Assembly: GCA_900472625.1 (NCBI GenBank)
Contig: UCIT01000081.1
Location: 1 to 39,388 of the forward strand
Direction of reading: 5' to 3'
DNA length: 39,388 bases
Source: Hyphomicrobiales bacterium
GTDB taxonomy: Bacteria > Pseudomonadota > Alphaproteobacteria > Rhizobiales > Rhizobiaceae
Part shown: positions 33,472 to 39,388 of the stretch, piece after piece
Layout: every line of letters begins with the position of its first letter
Numbering within the stretch: the stretch's first letter is position 1
Translations under genes and position numbers: made by a program
The notes under the pieces: generated by a model
Told to the model about the DNA's origin: nothing
Database searches by the model: none
What the model saw: only the letters and a program-made list of their open reading frames with translations

Positions 33472-34104
33472 CTAGGCGGCCATTGCAGCGAGGTGCTTCT
33501 CGAGTTCGTCGACATGCGCATACCCGGCGCCGACCTTGCTGAGAGTTCCAGCCTTATTCAAGAACAAGGTCGGAAAGCTTGAAACACCCACTGCTCGCAC
33601 CGTCGCGAAGTCCTTCGCGGCTTCTTCGATCGTGCTAAACTTCTTCCATTCCGCAAGGAATTCCTCCGCGCTGACGGGGTGACCGAGTTCGGCGAGCGCG
33701 CGGGAACCCGTCTCCGCAAGAACACCTCCGTCCGTCGTGTCGAGCGCGTCGACATAGAAGGCATGCTGGAATGCCCGGAAGACACTCAGAAGATCGGCTT
33801 CGGGCTTGAGTATGCGTGCGGTCACCACCGCACGGCACACGGGTTCGGTGTCGTAGACGAAGCCCTTCCTCGCAAGAAGGCCTTCGCGGTTGAAGGGTAC
33901 GCCGCTGGCCTCCTCGACCTTGCCCCAGTGGTGCAGTCTGAACTGCTTGCCCGCGTCGTCGAGAACGTCGATCGCGCCAGCGCGTAGTCCGCCGAGGATG
34001 ATCTTCAGGGATAGGTCCGCACGCCGCTCGAGGAGCAGCCCCATCTGTTTGCCGAAGCCATAGCACCACGAGCACATCGGATCGGCGGCTAGTACAAGTT
34101 CCAT
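33472..34104 (-). CDS. DsbA-family thioredoxin-like protein
   Basis: Product of 210 residues from ATG 34104 (AAGGA about 6 nt upstream); an upstream ATG 34125 is possible. The DsbA fold is shown by DPMCSWCYGFGKQ with active-site Cys11 and Cys14, a helical insertion (EPVCRAVVTARILKPEADLL), and the cis-Pro loop VSSFPTLFLN. No signal peptide, so it is cytoplasmic, in the FrnE/2-hydroxychromene-2-carboxylate isomerase-like group. It may act as a disulfide isomerase or GSH-linked enzyme. It sits between an SDR and a 4-OT gene, and a long inverted repeat lies in its leader. Confidence 0.85.
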   Translation of the reverse strand: MELVLAADPMCSWCYGFGKQMGLLLERRADLSLKIILGGLRAGAIDVLDDAGKQFRLHHWGKVEEASGVPFNREGLLARKGFVYDTEPVCRAVVTARILKPEADLLSVFRAFQHAFYVDALDTTDGGVLAETGSRALAELGHPVSAEEFLAEWKKFSTIEEAAKDFATVRAVGVSSFPTLFLNKAGTLSKVGAGYAHVDELEKHLAAMAA

Positions 34105-34122
34105 TGTCTTTCCTTTCACTCG

Positions 34123-34163
34123 CATGCAGGACGCGCGGCGTATTTACCGCACGCGTCCGCATG
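34123..34163. repeat. 12-bp-arm inverted repeat in the DsbA leader
   Basis: CATGC-a-GGACGCG (34123-34135) pairs with CGCGTCC-GCATG (34152-34163), with one bulged base, around a 16-nt loop that holds a further CGG/CCG pair. It lies between the SDR stop and the DsbA-like start. It may be an operator, an attenuator or an RNA-processing hairpin. Confidence 0.5.
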
Positions 34164-34174
34164 ATGCTTGAGAG

Positions 34175-34888
34175 CTACCAACGGCCAGCGTTCTGACCAC
34201 CGTCGACATGGAGGATCTCGCCGGTGACGAAGCTTGCGCCTTCGAGGTAGATCACGGCGTCGACAATGTCGCTGATCTCGCCCATGTGGCCGACGGGATG
34301 CAGCGCGGAGAGGAATTCGTGGGTCTCTGGCGCATGCATCGGCGTCTTGATGATGCCTGGAGACACGGCGTTCACGCGGACGCCCGTCTTGGCGAACTCG
34401 ATCGCCAGTTCCTTTGTGACGGCGTTTAGGCCGCCCTTCGTGAGCGAGGCAAGAGCCGTGGGCACGCTCGAAACCGGCTGGTTCACAAGGCTGGTCGTGA
34501 TGCTGACGATGTGGCCGGAACCCTGCTTGAGCATCTCCCTCGCAGCCCTCTGCGTGATGTGGAAGAAGCCCGAAACGTTCACGCCGAAGTTCAGATCGTA
34601 ATCTTCCTGGGTGAAGTCGACGAACGGCTTGGCGGTGAACACGCCCGCGTTATTCACCAACGTGTCGATCCGGCCGAAACGGTCGATCGCCTCGCGGACG
34701 ACGCGCTCTGCGGTCTGGGCGTTCGAAATGTCGCCCGCCACGGCATGCACGCCATCGTCGGACCCCTGCTTGATCGAACGCGACGTGGCGACGACGCGGT
34801 AGTTCCGCGCGCGGTAGGCCCGTACGAGACCTTCGCCAATGCCTTGCGATGCACCGGTGATGACGGCGACCTTCTGCTGATTGCTCAT
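34175..34888 (-). CDS. SDR family oxidoreductase lacking the usual catalytic Tyr
   Basis: Product of 237 residues from ATG 34888 (AAGGA upstream); a TTG at 34906 is less likely. Rossmann motif TGASQGIG (about residues 12-19), NNAG (about 80-83), and the late PGIIKTPM and VTGEILHVDGG. The active-site segment reads ITTSLVNQPVSSVPTALASL followed by TKGG: Ser and Lys are present but the Tyr of YxxxK is Ala. This belongs to an SDR branch with ALASLTKGG in place of YxASK. Catalysis may differ, or the protein may be a binding partner. It is first in a run with DsbA-like and 4-OT genes. Confidence 0.85.
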   Translation of the reverse strand: MSNQQKVAVITGASQGIGEGLVRAYRARNYRVVATSRSIKQGSDDGVHAVAGDISNAQTAERVVREAIDRFGRIDTLVNNAGVFTAKPFVDFTQEDYDLNFGVNVSGFFHITQRAAREMLKQGSGHIVSITTSLVNQPVSSVPTALASLTKGGLNAVTKELAIEFAKTGVRVNAVSPGIIKTPMHAPETHEFLSALHPVGHMGEISDIVDAVIYLEGASFVTGEILHVDGGQNAGRW

Positions 34889-35055
34889 GATATAACATCC
34901 TTTCAATTGCAGCGGTCCTTGTCCGGGCCGCCCTACGCCCTCGGCGTCGGTGCCATTGATTTAGATGCTCTTGACCATCGGGAGAATTGCTAGGGAGCGG
35001 CACTCACTGAACCGCTTTTCGGTATAATCGCAGGTAATCTGACGGACGAGGGTCC

Positions 35056-35598
35056 CTATCCCCACACTGCCTTAGTTAGCTCCTTCGTAAATGCAGTATC
35101 CCCCTTGCGCCCAGGCAGGCGGGCCGTGATCTCCTGAACAGTCCACTCGTTTCCATCCGGGTCGTGAAAGACGAAATAAGATGCGTAGCTTTTCCGCTCC
35201 GGATTTAGTCCGGCCTTTATGCCCACCCCGTTGGAATGATGGAAAATTCCGCCGACGTCATGGAATGGCTCGCTCGTCTCGACGCCTCGGGATAGGAGAT
35301 CGCTACGTGCGTCCGGGAGATCCGAAACAACCAAGTGCAATCCCCGCGATGAACCAGCGGGGGCCTTGGTTATATTCTGCCCGAACATCACGGAGCAACT
35401 AGACCCAGGCGGAGTGAACTGCACGATGCGGTAGTCGTCGCCTTGAAAGTCAATATCGAAACGCCATCCGAGAGCTGTGTAAAAACGTTTGCTTCTCTCG
35501 ACGTCGGAGACTGCGATCACGGCAAGCTCGAGTGTCATCGCAACTACCGAGAGGGGCTGCGGGGCTTGCTTGCTGGACGGTCTCAGTTCGCTATCCAT
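35056..35598 (-). CDS. VOC family (glyoxalase/bleomycin-resistance fold) protein
   Basis: Product of 180 residues. ATG 35598 has AAGGAG 8 nt upstream, better than ATG 35538, so I keep the 20-residue N-terminal extension. The VOC domain: LELAVIAVSDVERSKRFYTA, RIVQFTPPGSSCSVMFGQNI, GLHLVVSDLPDARSDLLSRG, and the second half SYFVFHDPDGNEWTVQEI. The pattern suits a small dioxygenase- or glyoxalase-like enzyme acting on reactive carbonyls or aromatic compounds. It is separated from the SDR operon by 167 nt on the same strand and may be its own unit. Confidence 0.85.
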   Translation of the reverse strand: MDSELRPSSKQAPQPLSVVAMTLELAVIAVSDVERSKRFYTALGWRFDIDFQGDDYRIVQFTPPGSSCSVMFGQNITKAPAGSSRGLHLVVSDLPDARSDLLSRGVETSEPFHDVGGIFHHSNGVGIKAGLNPERKSYASYFVFHDPDGNEWTVQEITARLPGRKGDTAFTKELTKAVWG

Positions 35599-35846
35599 AT
35601 CAGTGCTCCTTTGAGATCATCGCCAATGGATCTTAACTGCGGCGACATGGCCCAAGCTTATAAACAAGCACCACGCATGCCATTGCACTTAGGTATGGCC
35701 GGCCGGGAGCAAGACGCCGTGGGTTGGATGAACGACACCATCGTACTGTAGCCCCGTCGAGTGGATCCAATCATCATAGGCTTTCGTGCGTTAGGCGTCC
35801 AAGGCTGCGGCGAAACCCATGGGGCATCCCAGAACAGGCCGGTCGA

Positions 35847-36038
35847 ATGACAAACAAGACAGTAGTAGCAGAGCCTTGCGAGCCGCCGGTTAGCACCGCC
35901 GGAGAACTGCGGGAACGAGGCAAGCACCTAGACCTTGCCATAGAAGCCCTTCGTACCAAGGTCAGAAACAGAGAATCCACGGGCTGGCTTGCTTACAAGC
36001 AAGAAATCGCACGTGGGTCAAAGCGGCCCGCTTCCTAA
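35847..36038 (+). CDS. Possible 63-residue small protein
   Basis: ATG 35847 starts MTNKTVVAEPCEPPVSTAGE, then LRERGKHLDLAIEALRTKV and a Lys/Arg-rich ending (GSKRPAS). No domain recognised and only a weak ribosome site (ACAGG). Predicted helical. It is 95 nt upstream of the small-RNA candidate and on the same strand. Confidence 0.4.
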   Translation: MTNKTVVAEPCEPPVSTAGELRERGKHLDLAIEALRTKVRNRESTGWLAYKQEIARGSKRPAS

Positions 36039-36133
36039 AACTGTGCGAGCACATAGGACTGTCGCCGTGGCCAGCGAACGTCCAATACCAAAGTGCACTT
36101 ATGGGGGCTGCGCGGACGGGTTAGCTTTACTCA

Positions 36134-36263
36134 TCGCCCACCCGTCCGGGCGATAGGCTCTCAAGAGCACAGCGCTCCAGCACTCCTCCCCTCTGCCGGA
36201 GCGCGCGGATCCGCCTAGGTCCGCCAAGGCCGTCTCCATCCGCCCGGAGACGGCCTTTTTTTT
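36134..36263 (+). ncRNA. Candidate small RNA with CUCCUCCC anti-Shine-Dalgarno loop
   Basis: Three hairpins in a row. (1) ATCGCCC/GGGCGAT (about 36133-36154) with an 8-nt loop that can instead pair with GGACGGGT upstream (36114-36121). (2) GCGCTCC (36172-36178) and GGAGCGC (36198-36204) with a 19-nt loop containing CTCCTCCC (36183-36190), complementary to ribosome-binding sites. (3) A strong terminator. This order resembles the alpha-r14/cuckoo (CcsR-like) RNAs of alphaproteobacteria, which act on mRNAs through such loops. No open reading frame lies here. The 5' end is uncertain. Confidence 0.5.
36226..36263 (+). terminator. Strong intrinsic terminator
   Basis: GGCCGTCTCC (36228-36237) pairs perfectly with GGAGACGGCC (36246-36255) around an 8-nt loop, with AA before and eight Ts (36256-36263) after. 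It ends the candidate small RNA. Confidence 0.9.
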
Positions 36264-36340
36264 GAAGTCACACTCCGTAAGCAGGCGTCGCGCACGTTCA
36301 CCCGAATCTGACTATCACTTCCAGCGATGAAGGAACTATC

Positions 36341-37099
36341 GTGAAAAACAAACGTGCGGACGGAATCAAACGCTACGACCACCCGGCCGGCGTCTGGGAC
36401 GCGCTAAAGCCGTTGCGAAGAGCTGACCCACCAACAGATCGTCGCGCAAGGCAGCTAAAGTCTACTCAAGGCCAACCAGCCGGAGGGATTCGACTGCCCA
36501 GGCTGCGCATGGCCCGACCCAAAGCGCACGCCTTCGTTTGAATTTTGCGAAAACGGCGCCAAGGCAATTACGTGGGAGTCGACTGCGAAGCGCAAGCGCA
36601 ACCGGCGCTGGGTTCTTCAAGCAACATAGCGTGTCCGAGCTCTGGACGTGGACGGATCATGAGCTCGAAGACGCCGGCCGCCTGACTCTGCCGTTGCTGT
36701 ACGACCCAGGCACCAATCACTTTGAACAGATCGCGTGGGGCGCGGCATTCGCGCTGATCGCAGTCGAGTTAAACAAGCTCGACGATCCGGACCAAGCCGA
36801 GTTCTACACTTCAGGCCATGCCTCGTGGTCGGCGCGACGTGATTTTTATGAATGCGGAAGATCTCGAGAGTCGGAGCCTTAAGGACGGCGATCGTATCGA
36901 GGTCCAAGGGCTCATTGGCACGGCCGATGACAAGCATCTCGTCAGCGGTTTCACGGCGGTAGCCTATGACATTCCGAGGAGCTCGATCGCGGGCTACTAT
37001 CCGGAGATGAATGTCGTCATGTCGCTCCGACACTTCGATCGCCAGTCCGGCACACCGTCTTACAAGGGAGTGCCAGTCAAGGTGAAACTCGCAGACTGA
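36341..37099 (+). pseudogene. FdhF/YdeP-type molybdopterin oxidoreductase, frameshifted and internally deleted
   Basis: The start (GTG 36341, AAGGA 6 nt upstream) reads KNKRADGIKRYDHPAGVWDA. After a frame change comes KANQPEGFDCPGCAWPDPKR with the family's Cys motif, then EFCENGAKAITWEST, after another shift HSVSELWTWTDHELEDAGRL and DQAEFYTSG. At about 36815 the sequence jumps to the protein's far C-terminus: GRRDVIFMNAEDLESRSL, GFTAVAYDIPRSSIAGYYPE, SGTPSYKGVPVKVKLAD. The middle, roughly 500 residues with most of the cofactor-binding domain, is gone. There is also an in-frame TAA near 36455. It is clearly dead. Intact relatives are about 760 residues. Confidence 0.85.
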
Positions 37100-37147
37100 C
37101 AAACAGTGGGACGGCGAGAGGCGTCAGTTTGTTACGCAGGTGGGCCT

Positions 37148-37369
37148 TCAAGATCGGCGAACCACGCTGCCAGCGAGTAGCTGCCTGAGCCTCTCTTGGT
37201 CGGTCACCCCGTTCTGGTACCAAGAAAGAAGGCCCCTCGCCGCATCCTCGGCTTCGGCGCTTTGTCTATGGTACTGTCGGTTCTCGCAATGCTCCTTGAG
37301 CAGACCACGCATCATGGACACGTGCTCCGAGCTCAGCACTACACCGCACATGCTGTAACGCAGCTTCAT
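37148..37369 (-). CDS. Small hypothetical protein, 73 residues
   Basis: From ATG 37369 the product is MKLRYSMCGVVLSSEHVSMM, then RGLLKEHCENRQYHRQSAEA, then EDAARGLLSWYQNGVTDQER. It looks like small rhizobial hypothetical proteins with a C-terminal FQNGVT-like motif, but I cannot name a family. The frame is open to 37426. No strong ribosome site; the following membrane-protein gene ends 24 nt upstream of this start, so coupling is possible. Confidence 0.5.
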   Translation of the reverse strand: MKLRYSMCGVVLSSEHVSMMRGLLKEHCENRQYHRQSAEAEDAARGLLSWYQNGVTDQERLRQLLAGSVVRRS

Positions 37370-37392
37370 TATGTCGGTGCCCTTGGTGCTGT

Positions 37393-37617
37393 TCATACAG
37401 GATTCGACGGGCTGCAGCCGGCCCACACTGGTGAGCAGGCCGAGAGCGATTGTTCCCCGTTCAAATGGGACTCACGCGATTGGGCTGGCACCCACACCCG
37501 GATCGGAGCAGACGGCCGCTGTATCGACATCAGGACACCAACCAGAACTGCCATTGCAAATAAGATTACGACGCCGGGAAAGACACTGCCCGACGGCCTG
37601 GGACTTCTGTTAGACAT
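37393..37617 (-). CDS. Small single-pass membrane protein
   Basis: Product of 74 residues from ATG 37617, with AGGAG 7 nt upstream. N-terminal basic start (MSNRSPRPSG), one transmembrane helix (VFPGVVILFAMAVLVGVLMS, about 12-31), and a polar tail with two Cys. No family recognised. It precedes the 73-residue protein on the same strand. Nothing else is seen between it and the regulator at 37812. Confidence 0.45.
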   Translation of the reverse strand: MSNRSPRPSGSVFPGVVILFAMAVLVGVLMSIQRPSAPIRVWVPAQSRESHLNGEQSLSACSPVWAGCSPSNPV

Positions 37618-37811
37618 AGCGTTCTCCTGACACCCGCCGACATACGGCTTCGCTAGGAGTCCACTATGGCAACGAGCAAAATGGGAAGCTGTTGCACATA
37701 GGTATTGCCAATACTTTCGTATTCCCCGGCTCGTCAGTCAGGAGGCAATAAGGTGGTCGTCCAAGTTCTAATCTCGTAGAAGCATCACTGAAAGATCAAC
37801 GAAGCTCATTG

Positions 37812-39388
37812 CTACGCACCGAGCAACCTCTTCGCCTGCAAGAGTCGAGGGGTAGAAAGCCCCTCGCGGAACCGCTGGTAGACGGGCAGAAGGATCTCGT
37901 GGGCCGCTCGAAGATCACCGCGGTTGGCCAGATATTCCGCGTAGCTGATGCCTGCGGTAAGTTCCCAATACAAACCGCCTTGTGCGGATGCTCTAAGGCC
38001 GGCTTCCCGAAATAAGTCGACGACTAGACTCTCGTTCTCGCCTTTTGCTGCAAAGATCTCGCCTTTCTTTCGTAGAAGTTCGGGCATGAGCCAGAGGTAG
38101 TTTTTTTCCACTGAAAACTTTTGCGCCTCGTCGATCTCCAAGAGCGCGTCGCCCAGACGTCCGGCCGCCTGCAACGCGGTTGCGAGTTCAGCCATGAAAA
38201 ACGGATAGAACAGCAGATACGAGGACTCTCGCATGTCTCGAATGCCGGCTCGAAGAGCTTCGATGCCCTCGGCGGGCGAGCCTGAACGCGACGCCAGGCT
38301 TCCTCGTACGCATATGCCAACTGCGTAGAACGGTTTCAGACCATGCTGTAGTGCATGTGCAGTGAGTTCTTCGCCCCACTGTCGTGCTCGTGTCGCGTTG
38401 TCCAGACTGAGTGACACGAAGGCGGACGCCCAGGCCAACGCGACGCAAGATACGAAAGGTTGTTTGGTTGCACGGGCCTCGTCGACTGACTCTTCGGCAA
38501 CCCGAGAAGCCACGTCCAATCGACCCAATGAGAGCAAGTTGACGGTATTGTGAGCCATGGCGGACGTCCGAATGTCTGCTCCGAGCCTGAGCATATCGGT
38601 AAGTCGACTGCTGGATGGCGAATTATCCGCCGCCCAATCAAGTCGCTCATGAGCATCGACGTGGTGGGCCTGATAGGTCTGCGGGATGCCCGACAGCCAA
38701 GCTGCCGTCGCGGTTGACCTCGCATCGCCCCTACCAGCGCCTCTCTCGTATTCTTGCGCGTAAACGAGCGCATCAGCCAGCTCGACCGAGCGAGCGCTAA
38801 AGAGCCACAGGGCGCATGTTACTCGTTGCCTATAATCCTGGTCATTCAATTTTTCAGCGAGCATCAAGGCTCGCGCAAGTACCGCCCTACCTTGCTCGCT
38901 CATACCCTGAGTATAAATCATGGCGAAGCCCAGGGCGCACTGCAGGACGAGTTCCGTACGTCCCCCCTCCTCTTCTTTCAGGCAGGATAGCGCCTTCTTA
39001 GCCCATTCGCCTGACTCGGACACGAGCGAGGTCGCGGTCCAGAAATCTGAGGCAACTGCGGCGAGGTCTGCTCCAAGCCTTCCATAGCCCTCTGGAGAAA
39101 GCGCCCAAGTCAAACAGGCTCGAAGATTGTCGATCTCCCGGCGGTACCGCCCCAGACCCTCGATCGCCAACCGCAGCGAGTCTTCACTCGAAAATGGCCG
39201 GAATAACGAATGGAAGAAGGCTGTTGAACGCCTCATCGTCATTCCATAATCGGTGCCTCCTCCAAGCTTTTCCATCGAATAGACACGCACTGTCTCCAGG
39301 AGACGCCACCGAGGGGCTGCCTCCGTTCCGTCGAAGGTCACCAATGATTTCGTGACAAGGTTCGAGAGCCCTAGCAGGCTGTTGAAGA
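37812..39388 (-). CDS. C-terminal part of a large AfsR/LuxR-like ATPase-TPR regulator (runs off the window)
   Basis: The frame enters at the right edge without a start (FNSLLGLSNLVTKSLVTFDG) and ends at 37812, giving at least 525 residues. The entry region is typical of the winged-helix part after an NB-ARC/AAA domain: NLVTKSLV, then RWRLLETVRVYSMEKL. The rest is alpha-solenoid of TPR type (RREIDNLRACLTWALSPEGY, ALALAWAS-type helices, IEALRAGIRDM, AEYLANRGDLRAAHEILLPV). In relatives an N-terminal winged helix-turn-helix and an ATPase precede this, giving a transcription regulator of about 900 residues. The missing part lies beyond 39388. Confidence 0.8.
   Translation of the reverse strand, partial: FNSLLGLSNLVTKSLVTFDGTEAAPRWRLLETVRVYSMEKLGGGTDYGMTMRRSTAFFHSLFRPFSSEDSLRLAIEGLGRYRREIDNLRACLTWALSPEGYGRLGADLAAVASDFWTATSLVSESGEWAKKALSCLKEEEGGRTELVLQCALGFAMIYTQGMSEQGRAVLARALMLAEKLNDQDYRQRVTCALWLFSARSVELADALVYAQEYERGAGRGDARSTATAAWLSGIPQTYQAHHVDAHERLDWAADNSPSSSRLTDMLRLGADIRTSAMAHNTVNLLSLGRLDVASRVAEESVDEARATKQPFVSCVALAWASAFVSLSLDNATRARQWGEELTAHALQHGLKPFYAVGICVRGSLASRSGSPAEGIEALRAGIRDMRESSYLLFYPFFMAELATALQAAGRLGDALLEIDEAQKFSVEKNYLWLMPELLRKKGEIFAAKGENESLVVDLFREAGLRASAQGGLYWELTAGISYAEYLANRGDLRAAHEILLPVYQRFREGLSTPRLLQAKRLLGA

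Noticed and set aside
1..39388. tRNA, rRNA, CRISPR array, insertion sequences or att sites
   Set aside because: I looked for cloverleaf ends, spaced identical repeats, transposase motifs and long flanking direct repeats and saw none; this is by eye only and tRNAscan- or ISfinder-type searches would settle it.

Overview
The window looks like accessory DNA from a GC-rich alphaproteobacterium, most likely of the Rhizobiaceae (Rhizobium / Sinorhizobium / Agrobacterium group), possibly on a plasmid or chromid. This rests on recognised protein families, on alphaproteobacterial EcfG-type promoter matches (GGAAC-N17/18-GTT), and on a small RNA resembling the anti-Shine-Dalgarno (CUCCUCCC-loop) RNAs of rhizobia. 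No rRNA, tRNA, CRISPR array, transposase, replication or conjugation gene is visible. No species can be named from the sequence alone.

Layout. 1-1.9 kb: a hydratase-like FAH-superfamily gene and a decapitated LysR regulator. 1.9-6.4 kb: a minus-strand operon (small protein, PNPOx-like flavoprotein, acetate kinase, phosphoketolase) ending at a hairpin terminator; it forms an acetyl-phosphate/acetate branch, but the phosphoketolase has an in-frame amber codon. 6.4-10.4 kb: small stress-type genes, a LysR gene divergent from a frameshifted exported alpha/beta hydrolase, a 4-oxalocrotonate-type tautomerase, and the remnant of a membrane protein whose intact relative lies at 27.6 kb. 10.5-14.2 kb: a 1200-residue hybrid histidine kinase. 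14.7-27.6 kb: an envelope block of three transcription units (DUF3300-DUF2950-small helical protein; small helical protein-HlyD-DUF2955-exported Cys protein; lipoprotein hydrolase-MscS channel-Cys repeat protein-MarC-TPR regulator). 28.2-31.4 kb: a DUF2934 gene run into an isochorismatase remnant, a DHFR-like reductase divergent from ArsR and SRPBCC genes, and an EF-hand protein. 31.8-35.6 kb: a minus-strand detoxification-type group (DJ-1-like, two tautomerases of which one is frameshifted, DsbA-like, SDR, VOC). 35.8-39.4 kb: small ORFs, the candidate small RNA with a strong terminator, a heavily deleted FdhF/YdeP-type oxidoreductase, two small proteins, and the C-terminal part of a large TPR regulator running off the right edge.

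Two themes stand out. First, the envelope block: a near-palindrome (GTATGTTAC-N-GTAtNaTAC type) lies upstream of the DUF3300 operon (17522) and of the HlyD operon (20728), with related half-sites before the lipoprotein/MscS operon (20883-20908). The first two operons also each carry a related small helical protein. This suggests a co-regulated envelope system that I cannot match to a described one. Second, gene decay: at least eight genes are broken (LysR, phosphoketolase, alpha/beta hydrolase, 4-TM protein, SDR, isochorismatase, tautomerase, FdhF/YdeP). Several are broken by one nucleotide only, so either this is a decaying accessory region or some lesions are sequencing errors.
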